A DNA stretch of 20,512 bases from Candidatus Latescibacter anaerobius SCGC AAA252-E07 (GCA_000403035.1 AQSL01000160.1:1-20512), one strand, 5' to 3'. Positions 8,023 to 16,001 are shown, counted from the stretch's first letter. Notes: a model not told the origin generated them from the sequence alone. Numbers and translations are program-made.

Positions 8023-8051
8023 AATATAGTGTAATTGTTTATCTATGTCAA
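8023..8051 (-). promoter_or_regulatory. Sigma-70-type promoter of umuDC
   Basis: Read on the minus strand, TTGACA (8051-8046) and TATATT (8028-8023) are separated by exactly 17 bases, about 60 bases upstream of the umuD ATG. The -35 box is perfect consensus. SOS genes usually combine a strong promoter with a LexA operator. I see no E. coli-type CTGT-N8-ACAG box; TTACAC direct repeats overlap the -10 region and are a candidate operator. Confidence 0.55.
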
Positions 8052-8226
8052 GCAGTGTTTTTTGTTTTCCGGCAATCCCCTATTATTTCCCTCGGCCGGA
8101 TTCAAGATTCAAAATTCCGGGCTCAAAATGTTGAGCGGGTTTTGCAGGGTTTGATCAAAAAAAACAAATTTGGTGTGAAGGAAAAAAGATGTTTTTCTTC
8201 TTTTTTTATCCCTTTTTTATAATAAT

Positions 8227-8255
8227 TTGTTTTGTGAAATAATGTTTTTTATTAT
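8227..8255 (+). promoter_or_regulatory. Possible promoter of the biotin carboxylase-type gene
   Basis: TTGTTT (8227-8232) and TATTAT (8250-8255) lie 17 bases apart in an AT-rich tract about 140 bases before the ATG. The match is moderate and such hexamers occur by chance in AT-rich DNA. If used, the leader would be about 130 bases. Confidence 0.3.
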
Positions 8256-8395
8256 TATAGAAAAGCGGTATATTTTTACCTTAAGGAATATTCATCGTAA
8301 AATAAGCAGAATTTTTTATTTATAACTGTTTAAATTTATTAATTATACTCTCAATATCTGAAAATACTATTCTGAATAAAACGGTAGGGGTTACT

Positions 8396-10375
8396 ATGGT
8401 TAAAAGACACAAGATACCTCTCAGAATCACGGATACAACGCTTCGAGATGCCCATCAGTCGCTCTGGGCAACGAGAATGAGAATCGATGATATCATGGAA
8501 ATTATTGATGTTATTGATTCGGTTGGTTATTACTCCCTGGAAATGTGGGGGGGCGCTACATTTGATGTATGCCTGCGCTTTTTACGGGAAAATCCCTGGG
8601 AACGCCTGCGGAAAATTAAGTCGAGAGCACCTAAAACACCCCTTCAGATGCTTTTGCGAGGTCAAAACATTCTCGGTTACAAGAATTATCCCGATGATCT
8701 GCTCGACCGTTTCATAGCACTTGCATGTTTTAACGGCATTGATATTTTTCGGGTGTTTGATGCGCTCAATGATACCCGTAACCTTGAGTTCGCTATTACA
8801 TCCATAAAAAAACACGGAGGTCATGCTCAGGGAACCATATCGTATACTATAAGCCCGTTACATACGATTAAGAAGTATGTTAAATTTGCCAGGGAACTGG
8901 TTGAACTCGGTATAGATACGCTCTGCATTAAAGACATGGCGGGCATACTTTCTCCTATTGCAGCGGAAAAACTGGTGAAAGCGCTTATTGAGGAAATCGA
9001 TGTACCTATTCAGCTTCATTGCCATTCGACAAGCGGGATGTCTTATGCAACTTATGTTGAGGGTGTACGGGCTGGCGCAGGCGCTATTGACTGCGCTATT
9101 TCGCCTCTTGCAGGTTATTCATCCCAGCCTCCTGTTGAGACTATGGTGGCGATTTTCAGTGAAACCGATTATGCAACCGAGCTCGATTTCGATGCTCTTG
9201 AGAAAGTGGAAAAGCATTTCAAGAATATTGCGTTAAAAATGAAACCGAGTCATACGCCAACTTCTCCTATCGATCCGGGAATCATACGGCATCAGATCCC
9301 GGGAGGAATGATATCTAACCTCAGATCCCAGCTTGATCAACAGAATGCGCTGGATAAAATTGACGAGGTTCTCGATGAGGTTCCAAGAGTTCGTGCCGAC
9401 TTCGGTTACCCACCCCTTGTAACTCCCACAAGCCAGATTGTTGGCACCCAGGCTGTTCTCAATATTTTAACGGGTGAACGGTATAAGATCGTACCAAATG
9501 AAGTAAAGAATTATCTAAAAGGATTATACGGCAGACCTCCGGGAAAAATTAATCCGGAACTGCTCACTACTCTCCTCGGGAATGAAAAACCTATTTCTCA
9601 CAGACCTGCTGATGATATTGAGCCTATTCTTCCCAAAGCAATTGAAAATCTTGATTCTTCTCTTATTAACCATGAAGAAGATATCATATCATACTGCCTC
9701 TTTCCGGAAACAGCTCTTGAATACTTCAAATGGAGAAAACTTCCCCCTGAAGAGAGACCCCCTTCTCCTGCGGAACTTGAGCTTCAGAGTATCACCGCAT
9801 TATCTGAAAACGAGATTCAAAAAGCCAAACAGGAAACGATACCCAAAAGCAAACAACCTTCTCCCGAACAACCTTTTATGCAACCGGAAGATTATAAGGG
9901 TTTAAACGAAGTTATGGAAAAGATTGTCGCATTGAATATTAACGAATTCATTATCCGGAAAGGAAAAACAAGCATCTCTGTAAAAGCCGATTCGAGCCAA
10001 ACATCGGGTGTACGTTCAGAGATATTTTCTTCACCTGAAGAAGTACCATCAAAAACCGAATTACAAACACCGCAGTCTGATGAAACGGCTCAAAAAACCG
10101 TCGTTTCAAGTACTGATGATAAGGACCTTGCAGATGCCGCTATAATTGAATCTCCTCTGGCGGGCAATTTTTACAGTTGTATTGCTCCCGGTAAATCTCC
10201 CCTGGTCAAAGCTGGTGATACCGTTAAAGCCGGTGAAAAGGTATGTATTGTTGAAGCTATGAAACTGATTAACGAAATCTGTGCCACAACCGATTGTAAA
10301 ATTATTAAGTTCCTTGTCAAAGACGGTGAAAAAGTAGAAAAAGGACAACCTCTTCTGGTTATTGAGGAATTGTAA
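8396..10375 (+). CDS. pycB: Biotin-dependent carboxyltransferase: pyruvate carboxylase subunit B / oxaloacetate decarboxylase alpha type
   Basis: A 659-residue cytoplasmic protein that moves CO2 between biotin and pyruvate/oxaloacetate. Residues 1-300 are the metal-dependent carboxyltransferase TIM barrel: TDTTLRDAHQS with metal ligand D18, the carbamylated-lysine site K179 in CIKDMAG, and H208/H210 in LHCHSTSG, aligning with D23, K184, H215 and H217 of the transcarboxylase 5S subunit. Residues 300-460 are the PYC/OADA conserved domain (PGGMISNLRSQL). After a Pro/Glu-rich linker, 500-535 resembles the BCCP N-terminal helix and strand, and 580-659 is a biotinyl domain with biotin lysine K623 in EAMKL. 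AGGGG lies five to six bases before ATG 8396. No biotin carboxylase subunit (PycA) or decarboxylase beta/gamma subunit is in the window, so carboxylase versus sodium-pump decarboxylase versus transcarboxylase is open. Confidence 0.9.
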   Translation: MVKRHKIPLRITDTTLRDAHQSLWATRMRIDDIMEIIDVIDSVGYYSLEMWGGATFDVCLRFLRENPWERLRKIKSRAPKTPLQMLLRGQNILGYKNYPDDLLDRFIALACFNGIDIFRVFDALNDTRNLEFAITSIKKHGGHAQGTISYTISPLHTIKKYVKFARELVELGIDTLCIKDMAGILSPIAAEKLVKALIEEIDVPIQLHCHSTSGMSYATYVEGVRAGAGAIDCAISPLAGYSSQPPVETMVAIFSETDYATELDFDALEKVEKHFKNIALKMKPSHTPTSPIDPGIIRHQIPGGMISNLRSQLDQQNALDKIDEVLDEVPRVRADFGYPPLVTPTSQIVGTQAVLNILTGERYKIVPNEVKNYLKGLYGRPPGKINPELLTTLLGNEKPISHRPADDIEPILPKAIENLDSSLINHEEDIISYCLFPETALEYFKWRKLPPEERPPSPAELELQSITALSENEIQKAKQETIPKSKQPSPEQPFMQPEDYKGLNEVMEKIVALNINEFIIRKGKTSISVKADSSQTSGVRSEIFSSPEEVPSKTELQTPQSDETAQKTVVSSTDDKDLADAAIIESPLAGNFYSCIAPGKSPLVKAGDTVKAGEKVCIVEAMKLINEICATTDCKIIKFLVKDGEKVEKGQPLLVIEEL

Positions 10376-10507
10376 TTTCTTATGTAAAGCTGCATTCTCA
10401 AAGTAACAATTATGCATCACAGATGAACACGGATATTTCGAAGTACGATTTACGAATAACGAAGTAAGAATTAAGGATTAATATAAACGGTAAATCAAAT
10501 AATTCTG

Positions 10508-10531
10508 ATGTGCATTCATATGAACGCACAT
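10508..10531. repeat. Near-perfect 24-base palindrome
   Basis: The sequence reads ATGTGCATTCAT then ATGAACGCACAT: two 12-base arms meeting with no spacer and one mismatched pair (A10514/C10525). It lies about 130 bases after the carboxylase stop and 120 bases before the nucleotidyltransferase. The lack of a loop favours a dimeric-protein operator over an RNA hairpin. Confidence 0.5.
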
Positions 10532-10563
10532 TATAATTAATCATTACTAATCCATAATTTAAC

Positions 10564-10588
10564 GAGCCTCCTGTTCATCCGGGGGCTC
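10564..10588 (+). terminator. Possible rho-independent terminator after the carboxylase gene
   Basis: GAGCCTCC pairs with GGGGGCTC (8 pairs, one G-U) around a nine-base loop, followed by only TTT. It would separate the carboxylase gene from the nucleotidyltransferase. The short U-run makes it weak. The preceding part of this 274-base gap contains AT-rich degenerate repeats (CACAGATGAACACGGAT and TACGAATAACGAAG types) and the palindrome at 10508-10531. Confidence 0.4.
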
Positions 10589-10649
10589 TTTAGTATGAAA
10601 AACTGGAAGCTGTATAAAGAGCGCTGAAAGCTCCTAACCCGGAGGTTAC

Positions 10650-11366
10650 ATGAAAGCAGTTATTCTTGCGGCCGGCAAGGGCACACGAATGAAGGAAATA
10701 ACTTCAACTATCCCCAAACCGATGGTTTTAATTAACGGAAAACCATTGCTTGAACATATTATATCTTACATAAAAAATGCAGAGATACTTGATATTGGAA
10801 TCGTCATCGGTTATAAAAAAGACATTCTTAAAGATTACTTTGGGAATGGCTCCGATTACGGTATATCAATTACCTATATCGAACAGAAAGAACAGAACGG
10901 AACCGGGGCGGCTTTACATCTTGCAAAGGATTTTGTTGGTGATAATCCACTGTTTTTTACTTTTGGAGATGTTTTAACTCTCCGTGAAAATTACTGTGGT
11001 ATGATAGAATACTATACAACCCATGGATGTCATATCCTGCTCGGACTCAATAAAATCGAAGACCCTTATCGTGGAGCGGCTGTATACATGGATGAGGACA
11101 ACACGATTGTCCGCATTATCGAAAAACCTCCAAAAGGCACATCGACGACAAACCTGCACAATGCAGGTCTTATGGTGCTTACTCCGGAAATATTTGATTA
11201 TACCGCAAAACTCAGGCCTTCCCCACGCGGCGAATATGAGCTGACAGATAGTTTCGAAATGATAAGAAAAGACGGAAAATTAATCCAGGGATACATACTT
11301 TCCGGTTACTGGAAAGATGTCGGAACGCCTGAGGACCTTATCAAAGCAAATCAGATCTTCTCATAG
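10650..11366 (+). CDS. Sugar-1-phosphate nucleotidyltransferase
   Basis: A 238-residue cytoplasmic enzyme of the NTP-transferase (RmlA/GlmU N-domain) family, which joins NTP and sugar-1-phosphate into NDP-sugar and pyrophosphate. The nucleotide-binding signature LAAGKGTRM with KPMV lies at 6-26; GTGAALHLA (84-92) is the base/sugar loop; FGDVL with metal-binding D107 follows; then EKPPKG, HNAGLMVL, EYELTDSF and WKDVGTPEDL near the end, all characteristic of the family. There is no C-terminal left-handed beta-helix acetyltransferase domain, so it is not full GlmU. GGAGG five bases before ATG 10650 fixes the start. The galactokinase-family gene follows after 96 bases, suggesting that its product (a sugar-1-phosphate) is the substrate. 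The exact NTP and sugar cannot be read from motifs. Confidence 0.85.
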   Translation: MKAVILAAGKGTRMKEITSTIPKPMVLINGKPLLEHIISYIKNAEILDIGIVIGYKKDILKDYFGNGSDYGISITYIEQKEQNGTGAALHLAKDFVGDNPLFFTFGDVLTLRENYCGMIEYYTTHGCHILLGLNKIEDPYRGAAVYMDEDNTIVRIIEKPPKGTSTTNLHNAGLMVLTPEIFDYTAKLRPSPRGEYELTDSFEMIRKDGKLIQGYILSGYWKDVGTPEDLIKANQIFS

Positions 11367-11462
11367 TAATTGTGTTCCGGAAGTAATTATCATTTCGGAG
11401 CGCGGAGTTCGAATATTTTTTGCCGCTGATTACTACGGATACACAAAGTAAATGGTGCCCTT

Positions 11463-12824
11463 ATGATAAAAGATAAGCTTCCGGATGAATTTGCCAAACG
11501 TTTCGGTACATTCCCGGATTATTTCATTCAGGCCCCGGGAAGAGTCAATCTTATCGGCGAACATACAGATTATAACGGCTTTCCGGTTTTACCGATTTCA
11601 ATACCCTCATCAATCAGAGTCGTCGTTTCTCCCCGTCGTGATAAAAAAATTGTTATTACAAACATTTCTCCGTCTTATAGGCAGGTAACGTTTGAACTGG
11701 CCGGGAATATCCCCCATTCCCCTCAGGGGCACTGGGCAAATTATGTGAAGGCGGCCGGAGCTTCTCTCGCTTCTCACTTTCACAACAATCTCCGGGGAAT
11801 AAATGCTTTATTTGACGGTGACATTCCAAAATCTGCCGGCTTGTCTTCCTCTTCAGCTTTAGTTATTGCATCTGCACTTGCCATCCTTAAGGCCAATCAC
11901 TGCGAAATGGATTCGCTCGGCCTCGCTGAACTTATGGCTGAAGGCGAACATTATGTCGGTACCCAGGGCGGCGGAATGGATCAGGCAGTATGTATCCTGG
12001 GTAAAAAAGACAGAGCACTCAAAATAGATTTCTTCCCCTTACAGTTTTCGTACATACCGTTTCCTCACAATCATTCGATTATTGTCGCTCATTCATTACT
12101 ACAGGCCTCTAAAACGAAAAGTTCACTGAATAAATTTAACACTCGATCTGTAGAATGCCGTCTTGCAACTGCAGTAATAAATGCCGTGTATAAACCCTCA
12201 CCGCAGATTCGACGTCTTGGTGATCTCCCGAACTGTGACTTCTATAAAAATGTTACTCAGATCGTGAATTTTATCAATAACACTTTCGACCAAGAATCAT
12301 ACACTCTGCAGGAAATTGCCAATCTTACCAATCAAACGGTGGATGCTCTCACTGCAAAGTATCTTTTAAACCGCAATGGCGTTCCTTTGCCAATACCGGA
12401 AAACGGTTTTCTCCTTCCACTCAGGACACTGCATATTCTTACAGAAGCAACACGTGTCGAGAAAAGCTGCGATGCTCTGCATCAAAATGATATGGTTGCT
12501 TTTGGCAAACTTATGAACGCCTCGCATCAAAGCTGTGATACAAATTATGAGATTTCAATCCCTGAATTAAACACTCTTGTCTCTATCATGTCCGAATCCG
12601 GAGCCCTGGGAGCACGGTTGACCGGAGCCGGTTTCGGAGGTTGTGCTATTGCCCTTGTCAGTAATGAAAGCAGTAAAAAAATAATGGATAAACTGTGCGA
12701 ACTTTATTACAATAAGTATATAGCGGAAAGTCATCCCGATATTTTCAGAAACCTGACAATCGACGATACAATTATCTTTGAAGTCAATCCTTCTCAGGGT
12801 GCAGAAATAACGGCTCTTACATGA
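11463..12824 (+). CDS. galK: Galactokinase-family (GHMP) sugar kinase
   Basis: A 453-residue cytoplasmic kinase that phosphorylates the anomeric hydroxyl of galactose or a related sugar with ATP. The galactokinase signature GRVNLIGEHTDYNG is at 26-39 (R27, E33, H34 and D36 are expected sugar or catalytic residues). GHMP motif 2, IPKSAGLSSSSALV (121-134), binds ATP phosphates; GGGMDQ carries the likely catalytic base D173; motif 3, TGAGFGGC, is at 387-394. The protein is clearly longer than typical bacterial GalK (about 380-390) and nearer eukaryotic GALK2 (N-acetylgalactosamine kinase, 458), with extra sequence between 200 and 340. GalNAc or another hexose is therefore a real alternative substrate. 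No galT or galE is nearby. The ribosome binding site before ATG 11463 is poor. It probably shares a transcript with the nucleotidyltransferase and the Fis-type gene. Confidence 0.88.
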   Translation: MIKDKLPDEFAKRFGTFPDYFIQAPGRVNLIGEHTDYNGFPVLPISIPSSIRVVVSPRRDKKIVITNISPSYRQVTFELAGNIPHSPQGHWANYVKAAGASLASHFHNNLRGINALFDGDIPKSAGLSSSSALVIASALAILKANHCEMDSLGLAELMAEGEHYVGTQGGGMDQAVCILGKKDRALKIDFFPLQFSYIPFPHNHSIIVAHSLLQASKTKSSLNKFNTRSVECRLATAVINAVYKPSPQIRRLGDLPNCDFYKNVTQIVNFINNTFDQESYTLQEIANLTNQTVDALTAKYLLNRNGVPLPIPENGFLLPLRTLHILTEATRVEKSCDALHQNDMVAFGKLMNASHQSCDTNYEISIPELNTLVSIMSESGALGARLTGAGFGGCAIALVSNESSKKIMDKLCELYYNKYIAESHPDIFRNLTIDDTIIFEVNPSQGAEITALT

Positions 12825-12842
12825 AAACAGGTAACAGGTAGT

Positions 12843-13319
12843 ATGGCATTGAATCCCGACACCAAATGCACTATAGTAATTTGCCATAGTGAGACAATAA
12901 AATCCACACTCTTTGAAATACTGGAGCGGATGGAATGTAAAATATGTGAAATTTCTTCACTCGATGATTTACTTGTTTTTTTACAGGATTCAAATTTTAG
13001 TTATGTAGACTTTACCGAAGTTTCAGATAATGATTCAGTTCTGTTTCATAAAGGCAATCTGATACTAAAATCACAAGAAAAAGACTCATCTGCACCGCAT
13101 ATTTCAGAAGATGTTCATTCCGATGGAGATGCCGGCCATTCGAAAGATCTGGTATATAAATCCAAGCACATGACTTTAGGAGAAATTGAAAATATTTATA
13201 TCATTAAAATTCTCAATAGTTGCGGATGGAAGTGTAAAACTGCTGCGAAACTGCTCGGAATCGACAGAACAACGCTCTACAGAAAAATGAAAAAGTATGG
13301 TATAAAAAGAGAAGAATAA
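12843..13319 (+). CDS. Small Fis-type helix-turn-helix protein
   Basis: A 158-residue protein ending in a Fis/NtrC-type HTH_8 domain (about 111-153: TLGEIENIYIIKIL, then GWKCKTAAKLLGIDRTTLYRKMKKYGI), the DNA-binding unit seen at the C-terminus of sigma-54 activators and of ActR/RegA response regulators. There is no AAA+ ATPase domain. Residues 1-75 might be a degenerate receiver-like fold (TIVICHSETIKSTLFEIL, then a helix and strand), but no phosphoacceptor Asp motif is recognisable; 76-108 look like a flexible linker. A role as local transcription regulator of the preceding sugar genes is inferred from the 18-base gap to the kinase stop and AGG close to ATG 12843. That gap carries a tandem ACAGGTA repeat. 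It converges with lptG, 29 bases beyond its stop. Confidence 0.75.
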   Translation: MALNPDTKCTIVICHSETIKSTLFEILERMECKICEISSLDDLLVFLQDSNFSYVDFTEVSDNDSVLFHKGNLILKSQEKDSSAPHISEDVHSDGDAGHSKDLVYKSKHMTLGEIENIYIIKILNSCGWKCKTAAKLLGIDRTTLYRKMKKYGIKREE

Positions 13320-13348
13320 CTCATGTAACCGCATTTTGGAGATAGATA

Positions 13349-14464
13349 TTATTTGCTTGCCTTGAAATGCATAATAATCCCCACCAGAAAAAATAATCCG
13401 TTGGGTAACCATGCGGCAGCGAGGGGCTGAAGTGTGCCGTTTCTTCCGAGTATCTGGCAGGCATTAATTAAGCTGTAATAGATAAAACAGATAACGAGGG
13501 CAATACCAAATGAGGCCGCTTTACCACGGTTTGTTGAACCTGCAACCATAGGTGCCCCGAAAAACACTATGACAAACGATACGAACGGAAATGAAATTTT
13601 CAGATATAAATCAACCAGCCATTCAGATGCATCCCCACCCTTTCTCCTGATGGTCATTATATAGGTACGAAGATCAAAAAAATTCATTTCTTCCGGCTGG
13701 ATATCAATACGGGCAAAATCCGAAGGTTTAACAATAATAAACGGTGCGGGCATCGAAGAAAGCGTTTTCAGTATTTCACCATCCCCGGTAAATGTACGTA
13801 TTTCAACATTCACCAGATTCCAAACAGCATTCGAATAAATCATATATTCCGCATCGATTCTTCTCTTGATATCCGAGCTTTCGTCGAATCCGCTTTTCCG
13901 GACTTCCGCACCTGACTCAATAATAAAAACACCATGCGCTTTTTTTTCTCTCGAAATATAATTGCGTGCATAAATTACACTGTGAGCGCCATTTGCCAGA
14001 AAAATATGCGTCCTGTCCATCTCACGGTTTCTCGAAAGCGTAAAACGAAAATTATTCCCTTGTTTTTCGATATCTTCACGGTAACGATTCGTTTGGGGAA
14101 CGACAAATTCCGAAAAGCCCATTACAAAAACACCTACCAGTAACGAAAATAAGTATATCGGTATCAGTATCCTGTACAAACTTATACCGGAAGCTTTCAT
14201 CGCTGTTATTTCATTGTCGCTGACAAAACGTCCCAGACTGAACATTGTTGTAAGAAGCATTGAAACAGGAAGAGTCAAAATAATGATATACGGCAAATAA
14301 AATATATAATAGAGAATTATTAAATTTACGCTAATCTTCCGGTCTATAAGCGTGTCCATATTTTCAACGATATCAACGAGAATAAAGAGAGCTAAAAAGG
14401 CAAGAATACAATATATTAAAAATGAAAAGAATTCTTTTAGAATGTATGTGGACAAAATTTTCAT
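13349..14464 (-). CDS. lptG: LptG/YjgQ-family LPS export permease
   Basis: A 371-residue inner-membrane protein of the YjgP/YjgQ (LptF/LptG) family. With LptB2 it forms the ABC transporter that extracts lipopolysaccharide and passes it to the LptC-A-D bridge. Three N-terminal helices lie at about 10-120, with the family loop SDNEITAMKASGISLYRI between the second and third; a periplasmic beta-jellyroll-like domain spans about 130-275, and three helices end the chain (ILGRNG...LAAAWLPNGLFF). It is the second gene of the pair: the lptF stop TAA lies inside GGAGATAAGG, which is also the ribosome binding site for ATG 14464, with three bases between stop and start. This implies translational coupling. 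F and G paralogues are hard to tell apart; I name this one LptG by its shorter length and its position after LptF. Confidence 0.85.
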   Translation of the reverse strand: MKILSTYILKEFFSFLIYCILAFLALFILVDIVENMDTLIDRKISVNLIILYYIFYLPYIIILTLPVSMLLTTMFSLGRFVSDNEITAMKASGISLYRILIPIYLFSLLVGVFVMGFSEFVVPQTNRYREDIEKQGNNFRFTLSRNREMDRTHIFLANGAHSVIYARNYISREKKAHGVFIIESGAEVRKSGFDESSDIKRRIDAEYMIYSNAVWNLVNVEIRTFTGDGEILKTLSSMPAPFIIVKPSDFARIDIQPEEMNFFDLRTYIMTIRRKGGDASEWLVDLYLKISFPFVSFVIVFFGAPMVAGSTNRGKAASFGIALVICFIYYSLINACQILGRNGTLQPLAAAWLPNGLFFLVGIIMHFKASK

Positions 14465-14467
14465 GCC

Positions 14468-15670
14468 TTATCTCCTGTTTGCATACACAATAAATGCAAT
14501 CCCTAATGCACCAAACACAAAGTTTGGCAGCCACATGGTAATCCATGGGGCTAAAAGCATTCGGTCGCCGGCACTCTCCCCGCCGATGAGAAAGAGGTAA
14601 TAGAGCATAAAAAACCCGATAGATAAACCGATTCCGATCGATGCTCCGGACCGTTTTACCAGTATTCCAAGAGACGATCCTATGAGGACAAAAACTATTG
14701 CCGCAAATGGAATAGAATTCTTCTTATGTATTTCTACAAGATATGCGTTGATATTTTGTCTTTCATTTTCAATGAGATAGGTATATCTCTTTATCTCCGC
14801 TTCCCTGTTTGTTCGGTTGTGTGGTATCATATCAATTTTATGGGTATACTCTTCGATTCTCGCTTCACTGTTTTTAATATCTTTTCTCATTTCCGCAGTT
14901 GTCTTTGTTCGATCATTTTTCAGAACCTGCCGTGAAATGTTAAGACCGAAATCAACTTTAACGAGTTGTGTAAATGTATCAAACTTATTGCGAATATACT
15001 GGTTTTGTTCAAAATTTGTCCGGTGAATTTCGCCATTTCCAAGGATCAGGGCAAGACGGTCGCCTTCCGGATACGTTTTGAATTCACCCTTCTCGGCGAT
15101 TATAGTCGTTGTATAGTTATGTTTCTCCTGCTTAAACAGAGTTACTCCTCTCATTTCCTTGGTTTCATAGTCAAATTCTTTTACCCGTATCGTTATACCG
15201 GGAAGATCACTTATAAACTGACCCTCACGGTTCTTTATCGAGAGTTCGGGTTTTTTTATCCCGATGGCGGTTCTGAGCGTGTGGGCACGGTGATTAGCTT
15301 CGGGAAGGATAACATTATTGAACCATATCATGATAATGGTAAGTAATATAGAAAGAAGAATAATCGGAGAAACTAATCGATACATTGAAATTCCCGCCGC
15401 CTTTATGGCAGTAATCTCTCCCGATGAGCCCATTCTGCCGAAAGCCATGAGCGATGCGACAAGCACACTCATTGGCACAACAAGCGCCACCATCCAGGCA
15501 AGATTGTAAACAAGAAGCTTCGCCATCACAGTAATGCCCACACCTTTACTGATAAGCATTTCCATTAACTGAAGCATAAGCTTGAGAACAAGAACGAACA
15601 TGATAATACTGAAGGCGAAAATGAACGGCGCCACATGTTCCCGTATAACATATTTATGAAAAATATTCAA
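14468..15670 (-). CDS. lptF: LptF/YjgP-family LPS export permease
   Basis: A roughly 400-residue inner-membrane partner of LptG in the LPS exporter. The start LNIFHKYVIREHVAPF matches the usual family N-terminus. SSGEITAIKAAGISMYRLVSPII is the conserved loop; the central part (about 140-330) is periplasmic and includes a charged, coiled-coil-prone segment around TTAEMRKDIKNSEARIEEY that lengthens it relative to LptG. Three terminal helices contain FVLIGSSLGILVKRSG and the APWITMWLPN motif. No ATG precedes the homology: candidates are TTG 15670, which fits the family start, and TTG 15736, which would add 22 residues. I chose 15670; neither has a strong ribosome binding site. A promoter about 170 bases upstream and a hairpin-rich leader precede the gene. 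Confidence 0.85.
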   Translation of the reverse strand: MNIFHKYVIREHVAPFIFAFSIIMFVLVLKLMLQLMEMLISKGVGITVMAKLLVYNLAWMVALVVPMSVLVASLMAFGRMGSSGEITAIKAAGISMYRLVSPIILLSILLTIIMIWFNNVILPEANHRAHTLRTAIGIKKPELSIKNREGQFISDLPGITIRVKEFDYETKEMRGVTLFKQEKHNYTTTIIAEKGEFKTYPEGDRLALILGNGEIHRTNFEQNQYIRNKFDTFTQLVKVDFGLNISRQVLKNDRTKTTAEMRKDIKNSEARIEEYTHKIDMIPHNRTNREAEIKRYTYLIENERQNINAYLVEIHKKNSIPFAAIVFVLIGSSLGILVKRSGASIGIGLSIGFFMLYYLFLIGGESAGDRMLLAPWITMWLPNFVFGALGIAFIVYANRR

Positions 15671-15846
15671 ACTCTTGCTTTCTTTTATAAAAGTTTTGTT
15701 TACAACTATCAGACTCCGATTGTAAACTTTCAACAATCAGTGCAATGCAATGAGTGACCTGAATTTGCCAGAAACATACACGGTATATTTTATCAACGGG
15801 CGCATTAACCGCCCTTTTAAAAAACATCTGATAACCGTTTTTTTTT

Positions 15847-15875
15847 AATATATACTTAAGATAACAGTATGACAA
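15847..15875 (-). promoter_or_regulatory. Candidate promoter of lptFG
   Basis: On the minus strand TTGTCA (15875-15870) and TATATT (15852-15847) are 17 bases apart. Transcription would start near 15840, giving a leader of about 170 bases to TTG 15670 that contains the 15780-15838 structure. Confidence 0.45.
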
Positions 15876-15930
15876 GTTATTACAATATGGTAAGAAGAAT
15901 ACCATACTACGAACGAAAAACTATAAGCAT

Positions 15931-15959
15931 TTGACATTAACCATGAAAATATATATTTT
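15931..15959 (+). promoter_or_regulatory. Candidate promoter of the nitroreductase gene
   Basis: A perfect TTGACA (15931-15936) is followed after 17 bases by TATTTT (15954-15959), or after 15 bases by TATATT (15952-15957). The start would fall about 35 bases before the ATG. The -35 hexamer is consensus and the -10 is fair. Confidence 0.45.
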
Positions 15960-16001
15960 TAAAAAAACTCTATTCCGGTAACATTTCAGGGAGGATTTAA
16001 C

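Larger units (their letters stand above)
7964..8395. other. 432-base divergent intergenic region between umuD and the carboxylase gene
   Basis: The left part holds the minus-strand umuD promoter and two possible operator elements: TTACAC repeated in direct orientation around the -10 box, and an imperfect palindrome CACCCGGCATACCGGTG at 7998-8014 near the expected transcription start. The right part is very AT-rich (poly-T and poly-A runs at 8195-8350) and probably holds the plus-strand promoter and a long leader for the carboxylase gene. No gene is visible. Confidence 0.6.
15671..16001. other. 331-base divergent intergenic region with a structured lptF leader
   Basis: It holds back-to-back promoters for lptF (minus) and the nitroreductase (plus). 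Within the presumed lptF leader, 15780-15838 can fold: ACGGT/ACCGT (15780-15784 with 15834-15838), TATC/GATA (15791-15794 with 15830-15833) and an inner GGGCG/CGCCC (15798-15802 with 15810-15814). On the plus strand the inner stem is followed by TTTT. The leader could be regulatory or just a weak terminator. No gene is seen. Confidence 0.5.

Noticed and set aside
15671..15736. Longer LptF starting at TTG 15736
   Set aside because: The extra 22 residues do not fit the usual family N-terminus; TTG 15670 begins exactly at the conserved NIFHKYVIRE segment. It remains possible.
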